Assembly (NCBI GenBank): GCA_900544975.1
Contig: UQXI01000001.1
Location: 114,305 to 178,304 of the forward strand
Source of the DNA: an uncultured Eubacteriales bacterium
Lineage (GTDB): Bacteria > Bacillota > Clostridia > Oscillospirales > Oscillospiraceae
DNA length: 64,000 nucleotides
Direction of reading: 5' to 3'
Shown piece by piece: positions 33,315 through 42,876 of this stretch. How positions within the stretch are numbered: position 1 is the stretch's first letter; every line of letters begins with the position of its first letter. The position numbers and the translations under genes are program-made. The notes under the pieces are model-generated. The model made no database searches. It saw only the letters and a program-made list of their open reading frames with translations, and had not been told where the DNA came from.

Positions 33315-34639
33315 GCCCTGTCCTCCTGCCCTACCAATTCCCCATCCTGGACGCCGGTCACCTGAACCTGGCAGAAAGAACCGGTCTTGATCCTGCCCTC
33401 GGCTGTAAACCAGACCTTCCCGTCAATTTCCGGGGAATCTGCATAGGTTCTTCCATAATACCGATCCCCTTCCGGATCATAGCCGTCGCAGAGGACCTCT
33501 AGGGTCTTTCCCAGCAGGGATTCATTGTACTGGTCCATAATCCGGGACTGGAGTTCCTCCACGATTTCCGCCCGGGCCTGGGCCGTCTCGGCGTCCGGAT
33601 GTTCCATTTCCGCCGCAGGAGTCCCCTCTTCCGGAGAAAAGGGGAAGGCCCCCACCCGTTCCAGTTTCGCCCGTTTCAGGAACTGGCACAGCTGCTGGAA
33701 TTCCTCTTCCCCCTCGCCGGGAAGACCCGTGATGAGGCTGGTACGCAGCACCAGGCCCGGAATCCGCTCCCGCAGCTTCCGGAACAGGGCTTCCACATAC
33801 GCCCCATCTCCCCGCCGGTTCATCCGGCGCAGAATGCCGTCATGGATGTGCTGAATGGGAATGTCCAAATATTTCACAATTTTCGGCTCTTCCGCCAGAA
33901 CCTCCATCAGTTCCTCGTCAATTTCATCCGGGTACAGATAATGGACTCGCACCCAGTGAATGCCGTCAATCCGGCACAGCTGCCGCAGGAGCTCCGCCAG
34001 GAGCCGCCTGTGCCCCGGCAGATCGGTCCCATACCGGCTGGTATCCTGGGCCACCACAATGAGCTCCTTGACCCCGTCCGCTGCCAGATTTCTGGCTTCA
34101 TAGAGGACATCCTCCATCTGGCGGCTCCGATACCGGCCCCGGAGGGAGGGAATGACACAGTAGGCGCAGTGATTGTCACACCCTTCTGCAATTTTCAGAT
34201 ATGCGTAGTGCTGAGGCGTGGTGAGAATCCGCCCTGTCTCCTCCTCGGGCCTGTGGATGTCTCCAAAAGAAACCACCGGCTCTCCAGCCAAAAGGGCCTG
34301 CACCGCGGGGACCACATCCCCGTAGCTGCCTGTGCCCAACAGACCGTCCACCTCGGGCATCTCCTCCAGGATCTCCCGCTGATAGCGCTGAGACAGGCAT
34401 CCGGTCACCAGAATTTTCCCCACTGCCCCGGCCTCTTTCAGCTGGCCCATGGCAATGATATTGTCAATGGCCTCTGACTTGGCCGAGTCAATGAAGCCGC
34501 AGGTGTTGATGATCACCACATCGGCCCCTGTGACATCGGATAAAATTTCATGCCCCGCCGCCTGGAGCCGGTACATCATCTGCTCACAGTTCACCTGATT
34601 CTTGGCACAGCCAAGGGAGATGAAGCCAATCTTTGCCAT
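33311..34639 (-). CDS. rimO: Ribosomal protein S12 methylthiotransferase
   Basis: 442 residues from the ATG at 34639 (GGAGG 7 nt upstream). Radical SAM enzyme that adds a methylthio group to an aspartate of S12. The N-terminal domain (IGFISLGCAKNQVNCEQM) holds the first cysteines of the second cluster, GCDNHCAYCVIP is the CxxxCxxC radical SAM motif, and a C-terminal TRAM domain (QSRIMDQYNESLLGKTLEV onward) completes the family layout. MiaB is the close alternative, but LGCAKNQ and the neighbours favour RimO. Confidence 0.94.
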   Translation of the reverse strand: MAKIGFISLGCAKNQVNCEQMMYRLQAAGHEILSDVTGADVVIINTCGFIDSAKSEAIDNIIAMGQLKEAGAVGKILVTGCLSQRYQREILEEMPEVDGLLGTGSYGDVVPAVQALLAGEPVVSFGDIHRPEEETGRILTTPQHYAYLKIAEGCDNHCAYCVIPSLRGRYRSRQMEDVLYEARNLAADGVKELIVVAQDTSRYGTDLPGHRRLLAELLRQLCRIDGIHWVRVHYLYPDEIDEELMEVLAEEPKIVKYLDIPIQHIHDGILRRMNRRGDGAYVEALFRKLRERIPGLVLRTSLITGLPGEGEEEFQQLCQFLKRAKLERVGAFPFSPEEGTPAAEMEHPDAETAQARAEIVEELQSRIMDQYNESLLGKTLEVLCDGYDPEGDRYYGRTYADSPEIDGKVWFTAEGRIKTGSFCQVQVTGVQDGELVGQEDRA

Positions 34640-34641
34640 AT

Positions 34642-35268
34642 TTATTCCTCCGGTTCTCCGTCCACAGACTCCCCCCGGCGGCTCAGGCACCGGCGAATAT
34701 CCTGCCAGGCAAAGCCCCGGCGTAAGAGAGCGTCTATGGTCTTTTGCAATTCCCTGCGGTCCGGTTCCGGGCCGAGCCGCCGGTCCAGAAAGGCGGCAAT
34801 CGCCTCATCCGGTTCCGGCAGGTCCTCCAAAACCTGGTCCCACAGTTCTCTGGGAATCTGTTTTTCATAGAGCATTTGCCGCAGGCGGCCCGGTCCATAG
34901 CCCCGGGCAAGTCCCCGGCGGACCAGCTGCCGGGCGGTATCCAAATCGTCCACCAGCTGTAAATCCTGCATCCAGGCCACAGCGGCCTGGGCGTCCGCTT
35001 CGGTCTCCCCCTTGCGCCGCAGGCGACGCTCCAGGTCCCGGGTAGACACGGCAGAGGCGGATACAATTCGCACTGCCCGCATTTTGGCAGAGGCCGCTCC
35101 CGCCGCCTGCCGCAGGGCTTCCATCTCCTCCGCCTCCAGTTCCCGCCCGGCATACAGGTGGAATTCCGCCACCGTTTGCGGGTACAGCCGCAGGGTTGTG
35201 CCATCGGAGAGCTTCAGATGATATTGCCCCGCCCGGTCTGCCTTCTGGGAGATGGACTCAATCTTCAT
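34642..35268 (-). CDS. recX: Regulatory protein RecX
   Basis: 208 residues from the ATG at 35268; an in-frame ATG at 35280 is an alternative, and neither has a strong ribosome site. The three-helix repeats typical of RecX are visible (SASAVSTRDLERRLRRKGET, RQLVRRGLARGYGPGRLRQM, DALLRRGFAWQDIRRCL). RecX caps RecA filaments and limits recombination. It overlaps recA by 11 nt, the classical recA-recX pair. Confidence 0.9.
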   Translation of the reverse strand: MKIESISQKADRAGQYHLKLSDGTTLRLYPQTVAEFHLYAGRELEAEEMEALRQAAGAASAKMRAVRIVSASAVSTRDLERRLRRKGETEADAQAAVAWMQDLQLVDDLDTARQLVRRGLARGYGPGRLRQMLYEKQIPRELWDQVLEDLPEPDEAIAAFLDRRLGPEPDRRELQKTIDALLRRGFAWQDIRRCLSRRGESVDGEPEE

Positions 35269-36364
35269 CGTTGAAATCATCGGCGGAGACGCTCACCGGC
35301 TTCTCCGCTGCCTTGGCGGGCGTCTTCGCCTTGCCGTTCTGGAGCTGATCCAGGTTCTCCCGAATTTTCTCTTCCAGCTGATGCATCAGCTCGGGCCGAT
35401 CCAAAATGTACTGCTTGGCGTTGTCCCGGCCCTGTCCAATCCGCTCGTCGCCGATGGAGAACCAGCTGCCGCTCTTCTGCACCAGCTCCAGCTGCACCGC
35501 CATATCCAGAATCTCGCCGCCTTTGGAGATGCCCTCGCCGTACATAATATCAAACACCGCTTCCCGGAAAGGCGGAGCAACCTTATTCTTCACCACCCGG
35601 ACCCGGGTCCGGTTGCCAATGACGTCAGAGCCGTTTTTAATGGATTCCACCCGGCGCACATCCAGCCGCACCGAGGCGTAAAACTTCAAGGCATTGCCGC
35701 CGGTGGTGGTCTCGGGGTTGCCATACATCACGCCAATCTTCATCCGCAGCTGGTTGATGAAAATCACCACACAGTTGGTCTTGGCAATGGATCCCGCCAG
35801 CTTCCGCAGCGCCTGGGACATGAGTCGGGCCTGGAGGCCCACAAAGCTGTCGCCCATTTCCCCCTCAATTTCCGCCCGGGGCGTCAGGGCCGCCACAGAG
35901 TCCACCACCACCGCATCCACGGCGCCGGAACGCACCAAAGCGTCGGCAATCTCCAGGGCCTGCTCGCCGGTGTCTGGCTGGGAGACCAGCATAGAATCAA
36001 TGTCCACCCCCAGGGCGGCAGCATATTCCGGATCCAGCGCATGCTCTGCATCCACAAAGGCCACTTCCCCACCCCGCTTCTGGGCCTCCGCCAGAATGTG
36101 CAGGGCCAGCGTGGTCTTACCGGAGGACTCCGGGCCGTAGACCTCAATGATCCGGCCTCTGGGGACCCCTCCGATGCCCAATGCCGCGTCCAGGGCCAGA
36201 GAGCCTGTGGGGATGGCGTCCACCACCATCTCCGGCCGGTCACCCAGACGCATCACCGCCCCCTTGCCATAGGTTTTTTCAATCTGGGCCAGGGCGGTTT
36301 CCAATGCTTTTTTCTTGTCGCTGGCAGGCGCCGGCGCTTCATATGCAGCTTTCTTCGTTGCCAT
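35258..36364 (-). CDS. recA: Recombinase RecA
   Basis: 368 residues. Walker A GPESSGKTTLAL, the MAW-type motif SQPDTGEQALEIADALVRSG, Walker B VVDSVAALTPRAEIEGEMGD, and NQLRMKIGVMYGNPETTTGG are all intact. It drives strand exchange and LexA cleavage. It sits inside an operon and overlaps prmC by 26 nt. I saw no LexA box directly upstream, so SOS control here would need an internal promoter that I did not identify. Confidence 0.98.
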   Translation of the reverse strand: MATKKAAYEAPAPASDKKKALETALAQIEKTYGKGAVMRLGDRPEMVVDAIPTGSLALDAALGIGGVPRGRIIEVYGPESSGKTTLALHILAEAQKRGGEVAFVDAEHALDPEYAAALGVDIDSMLVSQPDTGEQALEIADALVRSGAVDAVVVDSVAALTPRAEIEGEMGDSFVGLQARLMSQALRKLAGSIAKTNCVVIFINQLRMKIGVMYGNPETTTGGNALKFYASVRLDVRRVESIKNGSDVIGNRTRVRVVKNKVAPPFREAVFDIMYGEGISKGGEILDMAVQLELVQKSGSWFSIGDERIGQGRDNAKQYILDRPELMHQLEEKIRENLDQLQNGKAKTPAKAAEKPVSVSADDFNDED

Positions 36365-37241
36365 GATTTTCTTCCTCTCTCCGTTTCTGGGCCAGAACAG
36401 CCCGCTCTATTTCATTAAAATCTGTTTTTCGTTCCACAATTTCGTAGCCGTTTTCCTCCAAAATGGCGCAAACCTCGTCGCCCTGGCCCATGCCAAACTC
36501 AAAGCAGAGCCAGCCGCCAGGCTTCAGCGCCCGCCCATAGCGGGAGGCAATGGACCGGTAAAAGTCCAGACCGTCCGCCCCCCCATCCAGGGCCAGGCTG
36601 GGCTCAAAATCCCGAACGCTGGGCTGCAAGTTCGCCATATCCCCCGAGCGGACATAGGGTGGATTGGACACAATGAGATCAAACGTCCCTAAAAAGGCAG
36701 ATGGGGCCTGGAGCGCATTGGCCTGAATGCAGCTGACCCGGCCAGTCAGCTTCATCGCCGCAGCGTTTCTCTTCGCCACTGCCAGCGCCTCCCGGGATAT
36801 GTCCGCCAGCGTCACCCTGGCGTCTTTCACCTTCCTGGCAATGGCCAGCCCAATGCAGCCGGAGCCGGTACACAGGTCCAGGATCCTGGGATCCTGATCC
36901 AGATACAGGGCCTTTTTCATGGCCAGCTCCGTCACGGCGCAGGTGTCATCCCGGGGAATGAGCACATCCCGGTTCACATATAAGGTCATCCCGTAAAAGT
37001 CCCACTCCTCCAGGATGTAGGCCAGCGGCTCTCCTGCCAGAGCCCGGGCGGTAAAGTCCGCCATTTTTTCACACACGTCACTGGGCGCATACTGATCCCG
37101 GCGGACCAGAATCTCCTCCTGGGTTTTCCCGGAAGCCGCACACAGCAACTCCCGGGCCAAAAGCCCTGCCCGCTGCTGGCCCTCCCCAGGCAGCAGCGCT
37201 TTTCGGGCATCCAGGTATAAATCGCTGTACTTTCTTACCAT
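36339..37241 (-). CDS. prmC: Release factor glutamine methyltransferase
   Basis: 300 residues. SAM-binding ILDLCTGSGCIGLAIARK and the substrate-binding NPPY motif (IVSNPPYVRSGD) define PrmC/HemK, which methylates the GGQ glutamine of RF1 and RF2. A helical N-terminal domain (about 1-85) is present. It overlaps both neighbours: the DUF1385 gene by 7 nt and recA by 26 nt. prmC next to a DUF1385 gene is a common Firmicutes arrangement. Confidence 0.95.
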   Translation of the reverse strand: MVRKYSDLYLDARKALLPGEGQQRAGLLARELLCAASGKTQEEILVRRDQYAPSDVCEKMADFTARALAGEPLAYILEEWDFYGMTLYVNRDVLIPRDDTCAVTELAMKKALYLDQDPRILDLCTGSGCIGLAIARKVKDARVTLADISREALAVAKRNAAAMKLTGRVSCIQANALQAPSAFLGTFDLIVSNPPYVRSGDMANLQPSVRDFEPSLALDGGADGLDFYRSIASRYGRALKPGGWLCFEFGMGQGDEVCAILEENGYEIVERKTDFNEIERAVLAQKRREEENHGNEESCI

Positions 37242-38242
37242 TGGTCCGCTCCTTCCTCCTCCGGAAGGACCGCCTGGAGCGCCGCGATGCCCACCTCAAT
37301 CATAGAGTCGTCCGGTTCGTTGGTGGTAAAGTTCTGGAACCACATGCCGGGAGCGGTGACAATCCGGGTGAGGACATTGTCATACCGGCCCACCCAACGG
37401 TTGATTTCGTACGCCACTGCAACCACCAGGGGAAGGAGCAGCAGCTTGTACACAATCATGATCAAGCGGAAGAGGAATTCCCCCCGCAGCGCCTCCAGCC
37501 CCGGGAATATGGCCAACAACAGGGAAGACGCAATGGAAAAAATCAAAATGGACAGCACCATCACCACCAGCAGGAAGCTGGTGCCACATCTGGGGTGGAG
37601 CCGGGTCTGACGGCGCACGTTCTCCACCGTCAGGGGCAGCTTCGCCTCATAGCAGCGAATGGTCTTATGTTCTGCGCCGTGATAGGCGAACAGGCGGCGC
37701 ATATCCCCCATTCGGGAGATCAGGAACATGTACAGGAAGAAGATTCCCATGCGGATCACACCCTCCAGGAGATTGATCCCCAGGTTGCTGGTGATCCACC
37801 GGTCAAAGAGGCTGCCAATCACCATGGGGAGAAGGAAGAACAGTCCCACCGACATTCCCAGCCCCAACACAACGGCAAAGCCCACCAGCGCCTTCTGGAA
37901 GCCCTCGTTGCCCAGCTTTTTTTCCAGCCATTGATCAAATTTAGACGGATTCTCCACCTCTCCCTCCTCGGGAGAGAGGTCTGCCGACCGCATCAGCGCT
38001 TTCACTCCCACAATGTTAGAGCCAAAGAAATTGTACACGCCCCGAATGAGAGGCCAACGCAGGGGGGACTTTTCCGGCGCAAGCTTCCGGGGGGTCACCT
38101 CCACGGTGAGCCCCTCCTTGCCCCGGACCACCACGGCGTCCTTATCCGGCCCCCGCATCATGATTCCCTCTATGAGCGCCTGGCCGCCGATCATGGTCTT
38201 AAACTTTTCCTGTGTCTTTGGTTGTTTTGTATTTGCCATCAT
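37235..38242 (-). CDS. DUF1385 (YqhQ-like) membrane protein
   Basis: 335 residues. The start MIGGQALIEGIMMRGPD is the hallmark of DUF1385. Several membrane helices follow (LVGFAVVLGLGMSVGLFFLL, then GTSFLLVVMVLSILIFSIAS). A HGAEHKTIRCYE stretch holds conserved histidines. The molecular function is unknown; the family is widespread in Firmicutes and usually beside prmC and prfA. Two adjacent ATG codons (38242, 38239) are possible starts. Confidence 0.88.
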   Translation of the reverse strand: MMANTKQPKTQEKFKTMIGGQALIEGIMMRGPDKDAVVVRGKEGLTVEVTPRKLAPEKSPLRWPLIRGVYNFFGSNIVGVKALMRSADLSPEEGEVENPSKFDQWLEKKLGNEGFQKALVGFAVVLGLGMSVGLFFLLPMVIGSLFDRWITSNLGINLLEGVIRMGIFFLYMFLISRMGDMRRLFAYHGAEHKTIRCYEAKLPLTVENVRRQTRLHPRCGTSFLLVVMVLSILIFSIASSLLLAIFPGLEALRGEFLFRLIMIVYKLLLLPLVVAVAYEINRWVGRYDNVLTRIVTAPGMWFQNFTTNEPDDSMIEVGIAALQAVLPEEEGADQW

Positions 38243-38257
38243 TCTGCCTTTCTAAAT

Positions 38258-39715
38258 CTATTGCACTGCCACAGGGAGGCTCACCACCACCAGGGTGCCG
38301 CCGCCTTCCGCATTGGACAGGTCCAAGCTGCCGCCGTGCATTTCGACAATCTCATCGCAGACCGCCAAGCCGATGCCGGAGCCTCTGGCCTTGGAGCTGC
38401 CTTTGAAAAACTTCTTCTTCACCAGGGGAAGCTCGTCTTCCGGGATTCCGGGGCCGTAGTCCCGGATGCGAATGACTACAGAGCGTCCCTCCAGGCGAAG
38501 GGAGGCGTCTATGCGCTTGCCCTCCCCGCCGTGTTTGGCTGCATTGTCCAGGATGTTCAGGAGCACCTGGCGCATCCGTTTGGGGTCGCAGGGGATCTCC
38601 GGAATGTCGCCGTCGTCCTCCATCACCCGGAGTGCTATGCCCTCCTGACGCAGGCGGCTGCCGTACATATACACCGTATCCTCAAACTCCGCCCGGATAT
38701 CTGTCATCTCCACATTCAGGGTCATGCGTCCGTCTTCCATTCGGGTGAAGTCCAGGAGCTCTGTCACCATCTCCGTCAGCCGGCGGCTCTCCCGCTGGAT
38801 GATGGCGATGCCCCGGCGGGTCTCCTCCGGATCCAGGCTCTCCCCAGACAGCAGCGTCTCACTCCAGCCGCTGATGGCCGTGAGGGGCGTGCGTAGCTCG
38901 TGGGACAAAGAGGAGATAAACTCTGCCTGCATTTTTTCATTTTGATTGATTTGATTGGACATCTCGTTGATGGTGGCCGCCAAATCTCCAATTTCGTCGT
39001 CGTATTTGGAGCGGATCTGCACACCGTAGCTGCCGCCTGCAATCCGCTTGGCCGTAGCCGTGATCTCCGCCACCGGCTCCAAAATGGAACGGATGTAGAA
39101 GTTGCTGCTGAAAATCACCACCAGCACCAGCAGCGCCCCCGCCGCAAGGGCAACGAGAATCACAAACAGCAGCTGTCTGTTGACCACTTTCATGCTGGTC
39201 ACATACCGCAGCACACCGATGACCTCGCCGCTGGAATAGATCATGGGACTGGAGACCGCCATAATCCGCTCTCCTGTGGCCGGATCCCTGCCCACATAGG
39301 TGGCCAATTGGCGGGTCTCCATGGCGCAGGCAATGTCTTGGGTCGTAGGCGAGGGCCCCACCCAGCGGCCGTAGGAGGAAGCCACAATCCGGCCGCTGGT
39401 GCTGATAAACTGCAGCTCAATGGTGTTCTTCTCTTCGAAGGTCCTGGCATAGGTGACGCAGGACTGGTAATACGCATTGTAGCTCTGTCCGATGTAATTT
39501 GCAAAAAACTCCGTGGTTGTCTTGGCCCGGTGTTTCATATCGGACTGCATGTTGGAGTAATAATAGGCGGCAAAGGAGGCGGTGATGATGACCACAAAGA
39601 CCGCCCCGAGAGCCAAAACCGGCCCCACCGTATGGGTCATCCAGCGGCCCCGCAGGCCCTTGACCCGGTTTCTCCCCTTCTTCGCCCCGGACTTTCCACG
39701 GGTTATGCGCCCCAC
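38258..39715 (-). CDS. Membrane sensor histidine kinase
   Basis: 485 residues. Two membrane helices (about 34-53 and 178-200) flank an external sensing domain of about 125 residues. HAMP, then HisKA with the phospho-acceptor box SLSHELRTPLTAISGW, then HATPase_c (NILDNAAKHG, GPGIPEDELPLVKKKF, GIGLAV). It overlaps the response regulator by 13 nt, so they form a pair. It resembles ResE/WalK-type kinases. The signal is unknown, but the lipoprotein encoded just upstream may take part. Confidence 0.92.
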   Translation of the reverse strand: MGRITRGKSGAKKGRNRVKGLRGRWMTHTVGPVLALGAVFVVIITASFAAYYYSNMQSDMKHRAKTTTEFFANYIGQSYNAYYQSCVTYARTFEEKNTIELQFISTSGRIVASSYGRWVGPSPTTQDIACAMETRQLATYVGRDPATGERIMAVSSPMIYSSGEVIGVLRYVTSMKVVNRQLLFVILVALAAGALLVLVVIFSSNFYIRSILEPVAEITATAKRIAGGSYGVQIRSKYDDEIGDLAATINEMSNQINQNEKMQAEFISSLSHELRTPLTAISGWSETLLSGESLDPEETRRGIAIIQRESRRLTEMVTELLDFTRMEDGRMTLNVEMTDIRAEFEDTVYMYGSRLRQEGIALRVMEDDGDIPEIPCDPKRMRQVLLNILDNAAKHGGEGKRIDASLRLEGRSVVIRIRDYGPGIPEDELPLVKKKFFKGSSKARGSGIGLAVCDEIVEMHGGSLDLSNAEGGGTLVVVSLPVAVQ

Positions 39716-40389
39716 TTATAACCAAACCCCCAGACTGTGGTAATGTATTTGGGCGTGGTGGCGTTGTCTTCGATTTTGATGCGAAGACGCCGGATGTTCA
39801 CGTCCACAATTTTCAATTCGCCTTCATAATCCGGCCCCCACACAGCCGTCAGAATATCCTCCCGGGACAGGGCCCGGCCGGGATTTTGCATAAACAGCTT
39901 CAAAATGGAGTACTCCACCTGGGTCAGCCGGATCCGGCTCCCCTCCTTTTCCAGGGTGCGGTTGCGGACGTTCATGACAAAGGGACCCTGGGTCAGCAAC
40001 TCGGAGTCTGCCGCCCCATCTCCGCCAATGCGGCGGTACAGGGCGTCAATCCGGGCCGTCAGCTCCGCCGGAGAGAAGGGCTTAGTCACATAGTCATCCG
40101 CCCCGGTCATGAGGCCTGTCACCTTATCCATCTCCTGGGTCCGGGCAGTGAGCATGATGATGCCAATTTGCTTGTTGGTCGCCCGGATGTTCCGGCAAAC
40201 CTCAAATCCGTCCATATCCGGCAGCATAATGTCCAGAATGGCAACGCCGATATCCGGATGGTCCCGCAGGCGGTCCAAAGCCTCCTGCCCGGTACCGGCC
40301 TCAATGGCATCATACCCGGCCCGCTTCAGGTTAATGACCACAAAGCTGCGGATATTGACCTCGTCTTCCAAAATTAAAACCTTTTTCAT
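39703..40389 (-). CDS. OmpR-family response regulator
   Basis: 228 residues. The receiver domain has phospho-acceptor Asp53 in AILDIMLPDMDG, acidic LEDE at the start, and Lys in VTKPFSP. The C-terminal winged helix (RIRLTQVEYSILKLFMQNPG, then VDVNIRRLRIKIE) is of OmpR type. Partner of the kinase at 38258. Targets are unknown; its own operon, which includes recA and pgsA, is possible. Confidence 0.93.
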   Translation of the reverse strand: MKKVLILEDEVNIRSFVVINLKRAGYDAIEAGTGQEALDRLRDHPDIGVAILDIMLPDMDGFEVCRNIRATNKQIGIIMLTARTQEMDKVTGLMTGADDYVTKPFSPAELTARIDALYRRIGGDGAADSELLTQGPFVMNVRNRTLEKEGSRIRLTQVEYSILKLFMQNPGRALSREDILTAVWGPDYEGELKIVDVNIRRLRIKIEDNATTPKYITTVWGFGYKWGA

Positions 40390-40401
40390 GTTCTTCGCTC
40401 C

Positions 40402-41721
40402 TTACATCTCACCGGTTTTCCAGTCCTCCCGGATGAAGTGAAAGTCGGCGATCAAGGCCTTTTGGTCCAGTTGCCGTCCTATACTTCCACTCCCCAAGGC
40501 GGCAGCATAGACCACCTCGTCTGTCTTCGCCAGAAGGAATCGCCCATCTGCGACTGCAAGCTCCTCCCGGTCATCTCCTGTAAATGCGTATATGGTAAAT
40601 AACACCTGATTCTCCCGGCCTTCCCCGGCAGAGAACACATACCCCTGGACGCCCTCCACATCGCCGCCCCGGGTGACGGAGACCGTCTTGACCCAATCCT
40701 CCTGAATGCGCACATACCAGCGGTCGGCATAGTTGTGAAAGGTGAACATTTTTTCCATCTCTTCCCCCACCGGGGTCAGGTTATACCACCGGATGAGCTC
40801 CCGCCCGCCGGGGGAAGACTCTTCCATGGGAACCAGGGAGGGCAGTTCAATCAGCCCGTCATTGTCAATGTCATCGCCAAAGACATAATAATTGCGGATG
40901 GTTTGAATGCTGGTGCCAGACTCGCTGGAGAGAGACACATTGGTAAAACGACCCTTCACCATGGCATACACATCTGTGATGATGGTGTCCTCATCATAAT
41001 TGCTGGCGGCAAAGACCGCCTGGATGTTCTGATACATCCCCCCTGCGGTCACCCGTTTCAGATTCTCCACAGGAACCGACATGGCAACCTCTGTCGAGCG
41101 CTCCATGGCGCCATGGCGGTAATCATAAAGCTCGGCCACCCCGTTCCCGCCATCTGTGCCCGGACGCAGCAGGAAGAGCTCCCGCAGGCTGTCCTGGTCC
41201 AGATCCACTGTGAGGAATCGGGTGTAATTCGCCGTCAGAATCGACTCCGGCGTGCCCTCGGAAAAGGTATAGGCAGACAACGCATGGACCACTTCATTGC
41301 TGACCTGGCGACCTACCACCAGCTCCATACCGCCGGTCCCATCCAGATCTGCATACTCCACTTGCTCAAAGGCCGTCCCTGCCGTCTCAATGGTAGCTGT
41401 ATTGACATACACTCCGTTTTCCTTGGTGAAAATAAAAATTTTTAGGGGACGCTCTCCCGTGCCCTTGGCAAACACCAGCGCCTCCGACTGCCCATCTCCG
41501 GTCAGATCCACCATCTGTACGGTCTGCTGATTTTCCCCCTGGAGCGGCGCGCAGTAGTCCAGACCACTCATGACCTGGTCCATAGCCGACTGCAAATTGT
41601 AGTACTCCTCCGAACGCCGGGGCAAACAATACATCTGATCCACCGTCTTGAGCATGCAGCCCGACAGCAGCACCGCCAGGGCAGCCAGAACCGTCAGCAG
41701 ATTCATTCTCTTTCGTCTCAT
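40402..41721 (-). CDS. Lipoprotein with FG-GAP/VCBS-like repeats
   Basis: 439 residues from the ATG at 41721 (GGAGG 10 nt upstream). Signal peptide with lipobox LAVLLSGC. The body has repeated blade-like units of the integrin-alpha type (VDLTGDGQSEALVFAKGTGE, YADLDGTGGMELVVGRQV, VDLDQDSLRELFLLRPG, DIDNDGLIELP), suggesting a calcium-binding propeller outside the membrane. It ends 12 bp before the response regulator and heads the same operon, so a sensing or accessory role with the kinase is plausible (inference). Confidence 0.82.
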   Translation of the reverse strand: MRRKRMNLLTVLAALAVLLSGCMLKTVDQMYCLPRRSEEYYNLQSAMDQVMSGLDYCAPLQGENQQTVQMVDLTGDGQSEALVFAKGTGERPLKIFIFTKENGVYVNTATIETAGTAFEQVEYADLDGTGGMELVVGRQVSNEVVHALSAYTFSEGTPESILTANYTRFLTVDLDQDSLRELFLLRPGTDGGNGVAELYDYRHGAMERSTEVAMSVPVENLKRVTAGGMYQNIQAVFAASNYDEDTIITDVYAMVKGRFTNVSLSSESGTSIQTIRNYYVFGDDIDNDGLIELPSLVPMEESSPGGRELIRWYNLTPVGEEMEKMFTFHNYADRWYVRIQEDWVKTVSVTRGGDVEGVQGYVFSAGEGRENQVLFTIYAFTGDDREELAVADGRFLLAKTDEVVYAAALGSGSIGRQLDQKALIADFHFIREDWKTGEM

Positions 41722-41786
41722 AGGCCCACTTCCCTCCTGCCCACGAAATTCAAAAGTCAAATTGTGTACTTTCCCTTATCCTTTTT

Positions 41787-41815
41787 ATTATAGACCAGTT
41801 CCATGAAAAAGGCAA
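41787..41815 (-). promoter_or_regulatory. Promoter of the lipoprotein/two-component/recA/pgsA operon
   Basis: On the minus strand TTGCCT (41810-41815), 17 bp, TATAAT (41787-41792). The next clear promoter on this strand is the T-box one, so this may drive 41.7-32.8 kb. The rest of the gap to 42127 holds only the plus promoter at 42027. Confidence 0.65.
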
Positions 41816-42026
41816 GGCTGCCGGAGGAAAAATTCCGTTTTCCCGTAAGATTTGCAGGGATACGCCACTCAGCGGGGAGCCATAGCAGGGGAAAATCCCA
41901 TAGCGCACGTTCCATTGTACTGCCACAACGCCTATGGCACTTGAAACAGAGAATTTTGTTTGTTCCTGGCGATCCCCGAAACCACTCCCCGTTTCTATCA
42001 GCAGCATCTTTGTGCCGCACAAAATA

Positions 42027-42055
42027 TTGAGTTTTTCCACAGCGTATGGTATGAT
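42027..42055 (+). promoter_or_regulatory. Promoter of the DUF3990 module
   Basis: TTGAGT (42027-42032), 17 bp, TATGAT (42050-42055) with TGG in front of the -10. It lies 73 nt before the first ATG. Confidence 0.65.
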
Positions 42056-42127
42056 ATCTATGGTAACTGCAATGACACGTATCAGGACCACGCAGAAAGA
42101 ACTTACAAACAACCTGGAGGGATCGGC

Positions 42128-42625
42128 ATGATCATCTACCACGGCAGCACAGACCTGGTAAATCACCCAGAAATCCGTCAATCGGAGGTATATCTGGATT
42201 TTGGTATTGGTTTTTACACCACAACCTCCTATGAACAAGCGTCACGGTGGGCCAAAATCAAAATGCGGCGCAGTCATGCTGCCATTGGCTATGTGTCGGT
42301 TTATGCATTCGATTTGGAGCAAGCCGAGAAGGATATCATAATCCGCAGATTTCAGCAGGCAGATATGGCGTGGCTCACGTTTGTAGTGGGAAGTCGCACA
42401 GGTCAGGCCCCAGAGATCCAGGCAGATATGACCATTGGGCCAGTGGCAGATGACAATGTGTACCAGTCTATCCGCCTGTTTGAAACTGGCGTTCTGGACG
42501 CAGCAGATACGGTCAAACGGCTAAAGACAGAGGTACTTCACGATCAGTGGACCTTTCATACAGCCCGGGCGTTGCACCATTGCCGCTTTCTCAGAGCAGA
42601 AACAATTGGAAAGGAGCAGCCATGA
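42128..42625 (+). CDS. DUF3990 protein, ADP-ribosyltransferase-like candidate toxin
   Basis: 165 residues from the ATG at 42128 (GGAGGG upstream). DUF3990 marks: IIYHGSTDLVNHPEIRQSEV, LDFGIGFYTTTSYEQASRWA, ADMAWLTFVVGSR, and IGPVADDNVYQSIRLF. The HG and DFGxGFYxT elements recall the His and Tyr/Ser strands of ADP-ribosyltransferases, and this family has been placed near that fold. Activity is not shown by sequence alone. It overlaps the next gene by ATGA and is followed by a DUF3791 gene, a recurrent trio in Clostridia. No signal peptide, so it acts in the cytoplasm. A toxin-antitoxin or defence role is inference. Confidence 0.8.
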   Translation: MIIYHGSTDLVNHPEIRQSEVYLDFGIGFYTTTSYEQASRWAKIKMRRSHAAIGYVSVYAFDLEQAEKDIIIRRFQQADMAWLTFVVGSRTGQAPEIQADMTIGPVADDNVYQSIRLFETGVLDAADTVKRLKTEVLHDQWTFHTARALHHCRFLRAETIGKEQP

Positions 42626-42861
42626 TGAAACACGATCAATTCACTGCAATTATGCCGTATATCAGTGCAGATCTAATTGCTATGATTGCAGAGAAGGAGA
42701 AAATCAGCGGTGTAGAGGCGCTCCATAGACTTTACAGTTCCCAGCTCTACGCACTTCTGGAGCAGGAGGATACAAAACTCTGGCACTACAGCACGCCCAT
42801 GCTCTATTCGTTATTTTTACAAGAGCAGGAGACTGGAACAATTCAATTCCCAGAAGTCTGA
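42622..42861 (+). CDS. Small helical protein between DUF3990 and DUF3791
   Basis: 79 residues, AAAGGAG ribosome site, ATG overlapping the previous stop; a second ATG follows at once. The sequence is helical (MPYISADLIAMIAEKEKISG, then ALHRLYSSQLYALLEQEDT) and ends with a short acidic tail. The pattern of a helix, then SSxLYxLLxxEDTKLWHYS, is often seen beside DUF3990 genes. I cannot name a family with certainty; it may be part of the antitoxin. Translational coupling suggests fixed ratios with the DUF3990 protein. Confidence 0.7.
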   Translation: MMKHDQFTAIMPYISADLIAMIAEKEKISGVEALHRLYSSQLYALLEQEDTKLWHYSTPMLYSLFLQEQETGTIQFPEV

Positions 42862-42876
42862 TTTGGAGGGGTATAC

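Noticed and set aside
40402..41721. Calling the lipoprotein a substrate-binding or sporulation protein
   Set aside because: Only the lipobox and FG-GAP-like repeats are supported by sequence; no ligand-binding family was recognised.
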